64,000 bases of DNA from Paramarasmius palmivorus (GCA_037176845.1 JAYKXP010000134.1:60304-124303), one strand, 5' to 3'; positions 46,825 through 58,456 are shown, counted from the stretch's first letter. Notes: generated by a model from the sequence alone, not told the origin. Made by a program: numbers and translations.

Positions 46825-49099
46825 TGGAGCACTTTGGAAGACATTTGCCAGCTGAAAGTGTGTGAAGACATGAACTCACTGCGTTTCCGAGCTGGTCCTG
46901 TTTTCGTCCGAGAACTTCATGGGTGCAAGTGTGATGCGTTTGGAAGGTGTCCGCTAGCACAGCCGAAGTGTACCATCACAGTAACAGGGAACCACGCTTC
47001 GGCCGTAAAGCGGCTTGAATCTTGATCAAGAAAAGATCTTACCGCGCACCTCCCAACGTCAGATCGTGTCAGACTGGACAGTTTGGAGTAGTCATCACAT
47101 CGTCAATACATAAATTCGAGCACTTCATCAATTTGAGGCTATAAAGTTCGATTCTACTCGGGGTGAAGAATTAACGTGTCCAGAACTATGGCTAAAGCTC
47201 TAAAGAGCCGACTGTTTCCAACAGGAGAGAAACTCTCGTAAAGTAGGGTATGGAAAGTCTGAGTTCGCCATCTTCATCAATGGAATCGCTGACCGCTGGG
47301 AACACCATCAGCATCGGACGGGAAGCTGGACAAAGTTGCTCGCGACGTTCCTGCTTTTAAACCTCGATAACAAAAGTGCCTGTGTATTAAGTCAAACCAG
47401 GCATCGCGGAGTACGGTCGACGCGCATGCTTGGACTAAGCCTCGTAGAACGCCATCGAGGGCATCGTATCTCCCATCAGGTGTCAGGTACAGATGACTGT
47501 TTGATGTGGATGTGATAGCATGGAGCCGCTGGAGAAGAGCCTCTCGAGCCTTTTTGGTGTTGTTAGTGACCCGCTCGATGGTCTTCGGATGTCTACAGCA
47601 AGAATGGTCAGCAAGAGACCCCTAGATGAAAGAGATAGGTTTTACTTGAGCATGAGACGCCATTTTGGGCGGCCTCAGAATGCAGTTGTCCGAACCGGTT
47701 CCAAACCGGTTTTGCCAGTTTGAACCATAGTTTCAGAAATTCACGAATGCCGGTTCCGGTTCCAGTCTTGGATGCAGTCCCAGACCGAAACTGGTTACCA
47801 GAACCGGATGACAACGCTATCTTGAGCTAAGGTGGAGCAGTTCCTAGATACAGAGTACGACATTCTCCGGGAAAGAGAGCAAGATCTTGACTCTGCAAGG
47901 CGCCGGGATAATGATAGGGAAGCCCATGAAAGTGGATATTATGATTCGCCTTCAACATCGTTCGTGTGTAGGATACAAGAAAGGTAGAATCAGTGATGGA
48001 TAGATGGCGCAAAAAGACGACAGTTGTTTTGGGCAGCAGATGAGAGGTTGATGTGACACGGATTTGGTAGCGAGACGATGACGAGGTATCATGCCGGGGA
48101 AACGTTCATTCCACTGCCATTATCCGAGAGTTGGGGAGTACTAGGTATATTGCTTGGAGATTGGTTTGAGGACCGTGAAGCCGCTCAACAAAGGATAGTC
48201 CCCGGACCCGGTGCTGAAGATTTGGGTTTTCCGAGTCGGGCTCTTCGCTCTGCCTTTCCCTAGCCAGGCTATCTTGACGAGGATTTCCTCCGTATCATGG
48301 GCTATTCAAGACTAAGTAACTGCATCTCTATGTATCAGTTACAAGAATCCAAGCTCGATTGCACTGGTGTACACACCGTGTATGTCCAATGTCGTTTTCC
48401 CATTCACCAGCTTCGACTTATTTCTTGTTATGAAAGTCCACTACTCCTTGTTTAGATCAGCTCCAGGCCCATTGTTCAAAGGCTGGAATGGCGCTGAACG
48501 CGTTTCGTGGTGATGGAAATAGGGAAAGAAGGCGATCCGCGCAGGCCGACTCGGTTTCTTCCCAGCTTCCAGTTGGTCGGAGGTTTATCCTCTCAATCCT
48601 TAGCCTACTCGTTATGTGCTTCAAGAGGCATCGAGACAAAATCGATTATCCTTGAAGAGTATGTCTTCCGTCACCTTTCGCTCATTCAAGATATTGAAGC
48701 TTGAAATGCATTAGACGGGGCTGGGGAATTTTGACGCATGCGTGCGCAAGCGGAACGCCAGCGCATACGCGGCAATGATAGGCATACGACTGTGACTTGA
48801 ACCTCCAAACCTTCCCCAAACCTAGGATACGTATAGAGGTATGTCTAATTACCACCTTAATGAATGATTGGGCCTATAGTATTCCCGGATAGCCGCTAGT
48901 CACACGGCCCGTCAAAGTTACCACGCCTGTGCAACATTACATACCGTGCCCGTGCATCATTCTGTACCGTCAATGTAACTTATGTACCTCCAATAATAAT
49001 CTCATCGTCTCGCCTTTTCAAAACCTTTTGGGTGAGTCATCCGTAGTTCGTACTCAGCAACAAGATGCTTACAATAGACCATATTGGCGTACCCAGCAC
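46825..49099. other. Gene-free stretch
   Basis: No frame has domain or splice support. It holds the HET gene promoter (just above 46824) and a small inverted-repeat element at 47687-47812. Otherwise nothing was recognised. Confidence 0.4.
47687..47812. mobile_element. MITE-like 126-bp inverted-repeat sequence
   Basis: The ends are inverted: TGTCCGAACCGGTTCC at 47687 and, on the other strand from 47812, TGTCATCCGGTTCTGG. CCGGTT/AACCGG words recur inside (AAACCGGTTTT, GCCGGTTCCGGTTCC). Short, non-coding and palindromic, it fits a miniature DNA transposon or an excision remnant. No clear target duplication. Confidence 0.4.
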
Positions 49100-50155
49100 T
49101 TACACGCTGAGATCACACGCCCCAGAAACTCAGCATTTCCTCGCTGACAATTTTCATGCTGTCCCTGTGATGATATTCCGTCTACCTCTCAGCATTTCTC
49201 CACCGAGATACCTTTCCCCCGACGTCCCAGCATTTCCTCGCCGAGATACCTTGCCCTGGACAACTCAGAGTTTCTGCGCCGAGCTGGACACCCTATGACC
49301 TCTCAGCATTTCCTCACCGAGATCCTTTCGACATGACAACTCAGAAGTTATGCGCGGAGATCCACATCCTACCATCACTCAGCATTTCCTCACCCAGATA
49401 TATTCCCCAGGCCAACTCAGCTTTTACGCGCGGAGATCCACATCCTACCATCACTCAGCATATCCTCGCCGAGATACCTTCCCCTGGACAACTGAGAAGT
49501 TATGCGCTGAGAAGGACACCATACCATCTCTCAGCATTTTCTCACCGAGATCCTTTCGACTGGACAACTCAGCTTTTACGCGCGGAGATCCACATCCTAC
49601 CATCACTCAGCATTTCCTCACCCAGATACATTCCCCAGGCCAACTCAGCTTTTATGTGTTGAGAAGGACATCATACCGCCTCTCCGCATTTTCTCACCGA
49701 GATCCTTTCGACTGGACAACTCAGCTTTTACGCGCGGAGATCCACATCCTACCATCACTCAGCATTTCCTCACCCAGATATATTCCCCAGGCCAACTCAG
49801 CTTTTATGTGTTGAGAAGGACATACTACGACCTCTCAGCATATCCTCGCCGAGATACCTTCCCCTGGATAACTGAGAAGTTATGCGCTGAGCAGGACACC
49901 ATACCATCTCTCAGCATTTTCTCACCGAGATCCTTTCCACTGGACAACTCAGCCTTTACGCGCTGAGAAGGACATCCTACGACATCTCAGCATATCCTCA
50001 CCGAGACACCTTCCGCGTGCCAACTCAGCGTTAAGGCGCTGAGATACCTTCCCCTGGACAACTCATAATTTATGCGCGGAGATGGACACCCCACGACCTC
50101 TCAGCATTTCATCACCCAGAAACGATCACACTCAGCACTTTCTCGCTCAGACCGG
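49100..50155. repeat. Array of about 27 short palindromes CTCAG..CTGAG
   Basis: Units of about 38 bp each contain an inverted repeat: CTCAGC ATTTCCTC GCCGAG, CTCAGAAGTTATGCGCTGAG, or the perfect CTCAGCG TTAAGG CGCTGAG near 50024. Two unit types alternate, and a block of about 150 bp is repeated (for example near 49416, 49567 and 49715: CTCAGCTTTTACGCGCGGAG, then ATCCACATCCTACCATCACT). The array ends about 140 bp before the first F-box-like gene. The frames at 49333-49814 run through it only because the repeat lacks stops. Confidence 0.9.
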
Positions 50156-50297
50156 AACCCAATGACAAACATGGTCATACCAGTGACCACGACGATCGCC
50201 TTTCATACCTATCGACTTCATCCACACTCTGTCAACAACAACAGGTATGATCACTATGCTCAGTCTTGTTGCAGTGAACTCACTATCATCAGGTGAA

Positions 50298-51449
50298 ATG
50301 ACTTCATCCTTTTATCCGCCCACCTTGGATAACCTACCACTTGAAGTGTTGGGCAGAATAATTTCGCAAATTTTCGCCGATGGGTTTTTCCTCGACACAC
50401 CGTCTTCCAAAGACCAGCGGAAACAACTGGCGGCCCTCCTTCAAATAAGCCGATCACTACGTTCCGCCACTTTCAGCGAAACACCATTTCACAAGATCTT
50501 CTTTCGCATTGGCCTTCCTCAGTCCTGTGGGCATTATCGAGGAACGCTGCCGTTTCTCAAATTCCTCGTCCCACACACGAAGCAGCCTCTCCAACTATCC
50601 ATTAACATCATCGCTCCAAATTACCTTGCAGCACCTGATGATCTTGCCGTGGTGAAGAGGGATTTTCGTTGCGCGTGCTTGCCCACAGTGCTTTGCCAAA
50701 GTTGGCGATCACTCTCTTTAACAAACCTCGGAAACCTTCACTCTACCATCCTCCTCCTCCGTTTCATATCCCACTCTCATCTCCAGACTGTCAAGTCAGC
50801 AACCATTGAATCTCCCTGGACACACACTCACAGCATGATTCAGCAGCTGTTCCAGATCCTCCCTCATACCATTGATCGCCTCGTGCTACGCCTTGACGAC
50901 TCTCAGCCCATGCGGCAGACTCTCGCCATGCCTCATATCTTACCCAATGTCACCAACCTCACTTTGACAACCACTCCATGCGCTATCATCGACATTTTGG
51001 CACTGCTTCCCGGTCTTCGGACAGCCGATGTTTCGGTCAGGTGCCATGACGACCCACGCACCCAACGGCGTTTTACCTCGCCTCCTGTTGAAGTGCCTAT
51101 ACTCCAATCTCTCACAATACGGCTCGTCAGGCACTTCCGGGATCACCAGATTGGTGACTTCCTTCATCATGAAGCCCCTGATATTCGTGATCTCCTCTTC
51201 CACATTAATCCCATCTCACTCCAAACACTAACGTTGCACTGGAAAGTTCCTATGTCCTTCACGCAGCCCGGACCTCTACGTGAAGGCCTGGAATCATTAC
51301 TCACACGCACTTCACACTCCCTCCGCCAATTCGTTATCCTTAACCACGTCGATCTGTCCTACTTTGATCCAGTAGAGCTCTCGCTAATGATGGAGCATTG
51401 TGGAATTTGGGGGCGTTATGAGGTACAACCACTAGTCAAAACACCGTAG
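50298..51449 (+). CDS. F-box-like protein, paralogue 1
   Basis: Single long frame. I chose ATG at 50298 (MTSSFYPPTLDNLPLEVLGRI, 383 aa) rather than 50247, because 50243-50290 looks like a 5' intron (AACAACAG|GTATGA..CATCAG). The N-terminus LDNLPLEVLGRIISQIF is F-box-like. A Ser/Leu-rich body without clear repeats follows, ending PREGLESLLTRTSHSLRQFVILNHVDLSYFDP. The same organisation is seen in the next gene (LPPELLARIV at the start; HNGLHTFLTRHLRHLHTLTFHNHIDVSLVDPDDI at the end), so the two are tandem paralogues. F-box proteins are substrate adaptors of SCF ubiquitin ligases; agarics carry very many. The target is unknown. Confidence 0.75.
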   Translation: MTSSFYPPTLDNLPLEVLGRIISQIFADGFFLDTPSSKDQRKQLAALLQISRSLRSATFSETPFHKIFFRIGLPQSCGHYRGTLPFLKFLVPHTKQPLQLSINIIAPNYLAAPDDLAVVKRDFRCACLPTVLCQSWRSLSLTNLGNLHSTILLLRFISHSHLQTVKSATIESPWTHTHSMIQQLFQILPHTIDRLVLRLDDSQPMRQTLAMPHILPNVTNLTLTTTPCAIIDILALLPGLRTADVSVRCHDDPRTQRRFTSPPVEVPILQSLTIRLVRHFRDHQIGDFLHHEAPDIRDLLFHINPISLQTLTLHWKVPMSFTQPGPLREGLESLLTRTSHSLRQFVILNHVDLSYFDPVELSLMMEHCGIWGRYEVQPLVKTP

Positions 51450-51656
51450 CTACATAGCTGCAAATACAAATTTGAACTCGTTTCTATCTCGAATGATCCG
51501 TACCCGAGTGATCTCGATAACGTCGATAATCAGTGTCACCAAACCCAAACCATACCACTACCATACCCTCTTTTTCAATCGTCGTCTTAACGTAAGTAAG
51601 TCAGATATACCGCTCCCAACTCAATCAGCCTAACAATTTCGCAGAGATTCCGACAG

Positions 51657-52811
51657 ATGGTTCGGCAGAAGACCCAATTATCCACCCTTCCACCTGAACT
51701 TCTAGCGCGAATCGTTCGATATACTATTCCCTCGACAATGTCTATTGGCACTTCGGCCACAATGCATGACTGGCATACCCTTCGCCCTCTACTGCGCACT
51801 TCCAATTCACTCCGAACCACGACCCTTTCTCAAATCCCTTTCCTCCGTATATCATTGGACATGTCCTCCTGTCCCCATGACTCGCACTCTTTACACTTTC
51901 TCACCTTCCTCATTGAGCACGGCACCTCGCACCCACTGGATCCCACCATATTCATCGAATATCCCTTAGACCCCGGTGCTCTCAATTCACGCCCTGAATG
52001 TATCTGCATCGCCATTCTACGACGTCGAAACTGGCACTCACTAACGTTGCGAACCTATCATTCTCTCGAATTCGTATCCCATTTCCTCCAAACAAACATT
52101 TCACCTAACACGATGAGCACCGTTGACTCAGTGCAGCTCATGACAACAGCCCCGGTTTCTTCCTCGTCTATTGACGATCTTTTCTCCACTCTTCAATCGT
52201 ACCAAGTTCATGGGAAGCTCCACTTGACTTTGGGACGATGGTCCCCCAGTCACTCTTATTCAGCTCAACAAACGATCCCACTCCCACATTTCACCTCGAT
52301 TTCGCTTGAAGCCGATGCGCGGAGCATCCTCCCCATTCTCAGACACCTGCCTCATCTTCAATCCATCTCGGTCGACATTCCCCGGTGCGACAATTATCAA
52401 ATTGAGCGCTGGCGTTATCAAGGACCCCCGGTACACCTTCCGATGGCTCGGCATCTCCTCTTATCCGTGCACGAGGTACTCGAGCCCATTGACGACGACA
52501 GTATCCACATCGTGGATTTCCTCACGTCTCTGATCACTCCCTCGTTGAGCACAATGCTATTGGAATGGCAAGTACGTCGCCCACCTTCAAACCCGGGACA
52601 CCTACACAATGGGTTACACACGTTCCTAACCCGTCACCTTCGGCATCTTCACACCCTAACATTTCATAACCACATCGATGTCTCGCTTGTTGATCCAGAC
52701 GACATCCGAACGTTTATCCGAGGTATTGGTATCAGTCCAGGCGTCTTGCAGTACGAGCAGGTCGCGAGGCTTACATTTGCGGAGTCGAGACACGAGGAAG
52801 AGGGATGGTGA
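51657..52811 (+). CDS. F-box-like protein, paralogue 2
   Basis: 384-codon uninterrupted frame starting MVRQKTQLSTLPPELLARIV, the F-box-like segment. The remainder shares spacing and motifs with the gene 208 bp upstream: FLTFLIEHG here and FLKFLVPHT there; RRRNWHSLTLRTYHSLEF here and CQSWRSLSLTNLGNL there; the conserved C-terminal HNHIDVSLVDPDDI here and LNHVDLSYFDPVEL there. Identity is low, so the duplication is old. Same orientation as its neighbour, but each gene probably has its own promoter. Function beyond an F-box-type adaptor is unknown. Confidence 0.75.
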   Translation: MVRQKTQLSTLPPELLARIVRYTIPSTMSIGTSATMHDWHTLRPLLRTSNSLRTTTLSQIPFLRISLDMSSCPHDSHSLHFLTFLIEHGTSHPLDPTIFIEYPLDPGALNSRPECICIAILRRRNWHSLTLRTYHSLEFVSHFLQTNISPNTMSTVDSVQLMTTAPVSSSSIDDLFSTLQSYQVHGKLHLTLGRWSPSHSYSAQQTIPLPHFTSISLEADARSILPILRHLPHLQSISVDIPRCDNYQIERWRYQGPPVHLPMARHLLLSVHEVLEPIDDDSIHIVDFLTSLITPSLSTMLLEWQVRRPPSNPGHLHNGLHTFLTRHLRHLHTLTFHNHIDVSLVDPDDIRTFIRGIGISPGVLQYEQVARLTFAESRHEEEGW

Positions 52812-52980
52812 GAACATGGACGGTTAATTAGCATACATAACACGTATTCTACGATCCAATCCAATGTATCTTTGTGAGCTAATAGATACCACCAGTCACA
52901 ACCACGTGAATGTTAATTTGTCACACTGCATCAATTCTCATCAGCAACACCTACTCATCTTCTCATCTTTCTTGTCCACG

Positions 52981-54550
52981 ATGCCCAAAGCAACGGATCA
53001 ATCAACTGACGACATATCCCACCTACAAGCGCGTTTCCAGGAGCTTTACCCCAAGCGTGATGCCAAACACGCAAGCGACTGGCTCATTGCAAACAAAGAT
53101 ATTGTATGATATCCCCTTTGCCTCAGTCCTCCCACACTCACCAGACCTTGTCATTTACAGCCTTGCGATCGGTGCAAGAAAGACAAAGAAGAATGCAAAC
53201 CGCGCACTCCTACATCCACCAGTGCTACACAATGCTCTCATTGTGCCTACCACGGGAAGTGTTCCAAATCTGCCGACCAAAAAAAGGACCGTATTTGCAA
53301 GGCCATGTCTTTGAATGACAAGCAGTATGAGCTATTATTGCGATGGTATGAAGGTTCAGGTATGAAACATCAATGGTCCACTCAGAAGGTATGTGTACTA
53401 TCACCTGTGGGGCGCTCGATGTCAGCTCATACTGAATTGCAGTCCTCAACAACCAAGAGACCAAAAAAGCACCAATCTTCGTCTGCCAATTCCCCAGAAC
53501 AACGCCTCCCAGCTCCCAAAAGCGTGAAGAAACCACAGTATCACCATGACAACTCCACTACCGCTTTCACTGCGAAACCTCGACGGAGACTTGCCGGTCA
53601 GGTTTGCCCAGCTCTCCTTTTCTCTCCACGAACATACGCGAATGATACCTTTGCAGGGTCGTTCGCCAGCTACCCCATCAGACTGTTCCTCTGACAAGCA
53701 TGAGAAACTCTCTCAACCAGAATCTGCCCCCGAAGACGATCAAAGGCCATCATCCAACAAAACCACTGCGTCGCGTTTCTCTCCAGATGCTGCCCATGAC
53801 CAAACATCTGACTGTAACTCACACACGTCCAACACGAGTGACATCTCAGATGCCTTAACCTATCCTCCGGTTTGTCCACTCCGTTATCGTGTTGACATAT
53901 AACCTTACCAATACCTATACAGTTGTTATCCCAGCCTTCACGTCCGAACGATCATAGAAAGGAGACCACTACGTATTTCAATCAATCTCTGCTGGTATAA
54001 CCCCAGTTTAATCTCGTTATTGCCCTAGAACTCACTACTCCGTAGTCAGTGCCACACGGCTCCGGTGACATCGTATCCGAGACCGATGACGCTGTACATA
54101 CTGAGAATGGACAGGCCAATTTTGAGGAACCTTTCGGAGCCGACACTGATGATTTCAAGCCCCCTGTATCACCTTTCGACATCAAAAAGCAATCGTCTGG
54201 GCACGTTTCTGCATTTCTTGAACCTATGCGTGGCACATCCCTCAGCTTGACGGCCCCTGATACACGAGCAGATAATGCACTTCGGTAAGATACCTTCTAG
54301 AACATACCTCAAGTCACTCACAATTAACACCAGCGATACTTCCCATGTCAATGCCTCTGAACTGCCGATTACAGACCTACGAATAATCCAACATGTTTTT
54401 GAGGATATTTCCCGCGACATGCGTTTCTCTCGACGTCCTTTTTTGCAATGCATTGACTCTTTCAACACTAATATCGATCGACTTCATCATGTTATTGACG
54501 TTCTTGCGTCTCCTTCGAGCACTGGTCCGCCTCATGTAGCGGGCGTCTAA
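52981..54550 (+). CDS. Cysteine-cluster (Zn2Cys6-like) protein, six exons
   Basis: Exons: 52981-53103, 53161-53388, 53443-53601, 53657-53869, about 54046-54284 and 54334-54550, all in phase; about 390 aa. The segment around 53870-54045 may hide another exon or a second intron. Residues about 42-72 read PCDRCKKDKEEC, then CSHCAYHGKC: spacing C-x2-C-x6-C-x12-C-x2-C-x5-C, like a fungal binuclear zinc cluster. A helix (LQARFQELYPKR) precedes it and a low-complexity Ser/Lys/Pro linker follows. The C-terminal exon is helical (LRIIQHVFEDISRDMRF). Candidate DNA-binding regulator; agarics encode many similar proteins of unknown role. No nearby target genes are evident. Confidence 0.7.
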
Positions 54551-55030
54551 TTGCAATCCACAACTTCCATATCTTTTCTTCCCGTATGTAAAACCGTCGT
54601 ACCATACATGGCAGAACCTGTACAACACACTACCTAGCTAGCAAAGCCAATCTATCGCACCTGTTCAAGGCAAGCGCCTAGCTGTACGTTAAGCGCCAGC
54701 TTCTGAGGCGTGAGACCCAAGGCCAACATGTGACTTTCTACGTGGCAGTGTACCATGACCGTTGTCAGACTGAGCGACGATGAGCGGAGTCACTCAGTTC
54801 TGCAGTGCTGAGACTTGAGCAAGTAAGTGGCAACTGAATCACTGATCATGCAGAATAACTAAACTTTTCGTTGAGGCACTCACCTCAAACAGAAACTAAT
54901 ACACCGATTTCGACCTTTACGACTGCATCCTCCACCCTTCGAGAGCCATCGAGCACGCTCTTCCACGCACCAATTCGCCACTCGCTCTTCAATCGGTCTT
55001 AAATAACGCTAGCCGACAATAAATACAGCT
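54551..55030. other. Intergenic, nothing recognised
   Basis: Contains the 3' ends of two convergent genes. A few CTCAG words recur near 54790-54815, as in the palindrome array at 49100-50155, but without array structure. Confidence 0.4.
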
Positions 55031-56648
55031 CTATGCTGCACCTCTTTTATTGCTATGGCGCATCATCTTCCTAATGCGTAGACGGTTCCATATACACAGG
55101 TAATGTTTCGTATACAAAATCGCTCTGTTCTGACGCATGTAACTAACAGATTTCCTAATCCTCCCAATTCCGCTATTTCCGCACTCCGCTGCACTTGAAT
55201 TAATTCTATTCACCTCCCCATCTACCTCGCCATATGTCCCTAGGAACGCGGCCGAAGAGCATTTGGAATGGCCTTTCGCATGAAACCTGTCAATAAGGAA
55301 TTGGGTCTGCGAGAAGAACCTTGGCTCTCGTGTCAAGCAATATGGCCCCAAAGCGCATGCAAAGTCGTAAACGACCCTCTTGGGTGCTTTCGGCCATCTG
55401 GTTACCATCGCGGAAAACACATCGTTTCGTCCCTCTCCTTTGGGGATACAGTGAAACCCGTAGCATATACTGTGGGTGCACCAAGCACACATAATGCCTC
55501 CCGTCAATCTCTTCTCGCTGTACGTGGAATAGTATTTGGAACACTTTCCCCGGGTCTTAACATCTTTTTCAGGTTTTCCATCTCCCGCGAGGCCTGGGTA
55601 CCACGGCCGCATGCGGATTTGAGGCAAACCGTAGCAACAGCCCGTCTAACGCAACCCCTTATCGGCAAACGAATGACCAGACACTGTATATATGACTCAC
55701 CTCTCGCCAGTCAGGAGTGTCTCGAACATCACAGATGCTCTCCAGAGACAGCTGGTCCTTGCACTTCACCCTCTCCCAAACCGTTGTTGCTCGCTGGAGC
55801 ATCCATACTCCCAGTGAGACGAGCCTATTCCAGCGTAACGAGTTGTTCATGCATGCCTCGAGTACCAGCATCAATGCTGGGATCCCCACTATCAAGGTGG
55901 CTGTTTCCCTTGAAGGGCTCTTCACGAATGCTGCGAGCTGGCCGATTGCCTCACCATTTGCCATCTGCAACAAAGAATCGTCCGAAGCTAACTGCCAGGA
56001 GCTATGGTAAGTGTCATCGCTTCTGATAGCCAGCTTACTCACCTGCTCCAACAGAATACAAAACTTCCGCTTGATCCTCGCATCCACCGGGTTACTCTTA
56101 CGACCAAAGACCATCTGCAGCACGTTTGCCACCGCCTCTGTCCCACAATCTCCTAACCGAGACAAAATGTCGTCAAAGTCCGTCCACTTCTGAGCCTCCC
56201 CGTCAGTTTCGTTGTCGCTGGAAGAAGCATCGCTCTCCCTATCAGCATCTATAAATCACGTTACTCCTCGAATATCGATCACACGGAACGAACAACACAC
56301 CGGTTCGCTTCCTGCCCCACTTCTTCAACCACTTTAGCAATTTTCCCCTCAGCGATGAACGACCTTCCCCTGGAACCACTATCCATTGCTGTTCTGGTAC
56401 CCTCGTCCTCGCCCGGTGCGGTGCCTCCTCTGGCGACACAGTCGGTGGCCGTAAAGAATCACGCAGGTGCCTTTTTCCGAACGCCAGTGTTACGCCGTCC
56501 CAAATCACGGTTTCGGGATAGGTGCCGCACTCCGGACACCACATGTCATTCTCCAGGAGTTGCAAGGACGCATACGCGAACCAAGCCGATCGAAATAAGT
56601 CCTCGCCGATGAATTTTGTCCCGCTGTGAGGGTACCAGAACGAAATCG
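55031..56648 (-). pseudogene. KDZ-type transposase, 3' portion (5' end cut by LTR element)
   Basis: Three exons join in phase: 56648-56301, 56248-55701 and 55645-55031, giving about 500 aa to the stop. The first starts with ISFWYPHSGTKFIGEDLF and CPECGTYP..VIWDGV, a zinc motif plus core strand. The last holds TGCCYG, KCSKYY, LTGGIM, WCTHSICYGFH, EGRNDVFS, VVYDFAC, LIDRFHAKGHSKC and INSSAAECGN, the RNase-H-like D..D/H..E core with the Cys/His insert typical of CxC5/CxC6 KDZ transposases. The acceptor at 56649 lies only about 20-30 bp from the start of the gypsy LTR, so the 5' exons are displaced or lost. What remains has no stop or frameshift. Family call from memory of motif patterns. Confidence 0.75.
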
Positions 56649-56675
56649 CTGAAAAACAGTCATTTTGACACTAAT

Positions 56676-58431
56676 TGTTGTGTTCAGAATCGCACTAGTA
56701 CATCATACTAAGTACTATATGGACTTGGTAGCACTACTAGGAACCTAGTAGTGCGCATATGACGAAGAATAAGATAGGCATGCACTGCGTAGTGAATACT
56801 AGCTACGCGCGCATAGACGTTGATGTCGTCGTTAGCCCTATATGATTGCGCTAGGATACGCGTTGAAACCTGTAGACCGTATCTATACTCTATTACCAGG
56901 CTGGAACCTTACGAGGACATGCTACTGTGCATGGTAGACTTCCTAGTAGGTCATATGGCTATACTATACTCGCGCTATGGGACATATGAGATGGGATAGT
57001 GAATGAGGACCAACTACCACAGCGTAGAAGGACCCTAGGGGACGAATCAGAGCTATATACCAAATACGGTAGAAGCTGGAGGTGCGAGTCACCTCCGAGA
57101 GCAGAGTTACCAGGATTAGAAATGTCCGAGTAACCGGGCCATCGATACGAGGACCATATGGAGGCTTAACAGCTTTCCATATCGATCGGAATATCCCTCG
57201 AGCTTCGAGTTGGGGATTCCTACTGCTAGTACAGACACTAGTAAGGGACATGTAGTCCTATAATGAGGAAACAGATAGGATTCTGTGCCAGGACTGTCCT
57301 AGGACATAGAAAATATAATATAGAACTACAAGGGCATAGAGCCTACCTTCCTCGGATACGAATCCGAAGCGTTTCGGTCTAGATCGGACTCCTAGCAAGT
57401 TCCGAGCGGAATAACTATGTCCTAGCACCGATATCCGAAACGCACCATGCGGAACAGCGCCTCCGCGCGCCACTTCCTAGCAACCAAAAAAAAGTAATAT
57501 GACTCGCAGTCCTGCAAAATAATGTCGAATTCCGACCAATATATATCCAAACCTTCCTTTTCTGGTAGATACTTACTTCATATGGACAGAATCCTCTCCT
57601 CGTTCTCGTTTCTTGCATAGTTACTATTACTTTATCGTGTCCACTTTCACTTATATGTAAAATATGTACGCTCGCGGGTATATAAGCAGCAGGGTTTCCC
57701 CTAGGAAGCTCCCAAGCAATTACCCCGCTATATACGTAGCCCTAGTGCACCAATAGCAGAGTTCTTGTCTTCTATCGTTGACCATAGAGGCGACGTGTGC
57801 TTAGAAAATAACTTAGAAAATAAAACCTTGAAAAGCCCTTCTCTATATTGAACTAGAGTCGTGAAATTAAGAACTTTGAGATACCCATAGGACAGAGCTA
57901 GTTCATCTAGACTCTTTGGATAGGATTGATTGTTTCAGGACTAGTGTGGAGCCCCACTAGATCCCTTTTCACTTGGTGTGGAGCCCCACCAGTGATCGTT
58001 AAAGCTTAGTGTGGAGCCCCACTAGCTTATAGGTGGCCTGGTTGTCGTGCTAGTTCGACTAGTGTAATCAGTGCCTTTGGTTGTCGTGCTAGTTCGACTA
58101 GTGTAACCATAGCCTTCATAGGAACAATAGGTCTTTACCCTTGTTGGGTTCGATAGGTTATTTTGCGTCATAGGAACGTATAGGAATAGTTATAGATAGG
58201 TTTATAGGTTGGCTCGCGTTGTCTTGATCATATCGAGACTATTTTATCATATTACATTGTTTCATTCATCGCTCGTACACTTCCCTTGTGTCCTAGTGAT
58301 TTGTAGACGTTCAACTAGTGTGCTAGTTGATTTCTTGTGTCGATTGTACGGATCCTTTGACAACGTCGAACCCCGCTCGCACAACTTGGCATATTATTTC
58401 GCTCGTTCACAAGCGTTTTATAAGCCTCACA
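56676..58431 (+). mobile_element. 5' LTR of a Ty3/gypsy retrotransposon (about 1.75 kb)
   Basis: The right edge is set by CTCACA at 58426-58431, directly before a primer-binding-site-like sequence. The left edge is a TG at 56676 (or TGTG at 56679), inside the intron or 5' flank of the KDZ gene. A promoter-like GGGTATATAAG is at 57676. Downstream lie direct repeats: GTGGAGCCCCAC three times (57945, 57977, 58010) and GTTGTCGTGCTAGTTCGACT twice (58041, 58080). The 3' LTR is outside the window, so the exact left edge and target duplication are unproven. Confidence 0.7.
57676..57686 (+). promoter_or_regulatory. TATA box of the retrotransposon LTR
   Basis: GGGTATATAAG lies about 750 bp before the LTR end, on the strand of gag-pol, and is the only strong TATA-like motif I noticed in the LTR. 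It probably sets the U3/R border. Confidence 0.5.
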
Positions 58432-58456
58432 TTTGGAGCCCACCGCGAGGGGTGGT
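58432..58456 (+). promoter_or_regulatory. Putative primer binding site
   Basis: TTTGGAGCCCACCGCGAG starts directly after the LTR's terminal CA. TGGAGCCCACC is complementary to a tRNA 3' end ending ..TCCA, as required for minus-strand priming. The tRNA cannot be named from the sequence alone. The motif GGAGCCCCAC inside the LTR is similar. Confidence 0.55.

Noticed and set aside
49333..49814. Long plus-strand frames as a repetitive protein
   Set aside because: They merely reflect the absence of stop codons in the palindromic array; two frames are open at once and neither has a promoter or splice context.
49100..50155. CRISPR array
   Set aside because: Eukaryotic context; spacers are themselves repeated and the repeats are imperfect palindromes, as in a minisatellite.
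55268..56026. 252-codon plus-strand frame
   Set aside because: Antisense to the KDZ core, which has strong motifs and correctly phased introns.
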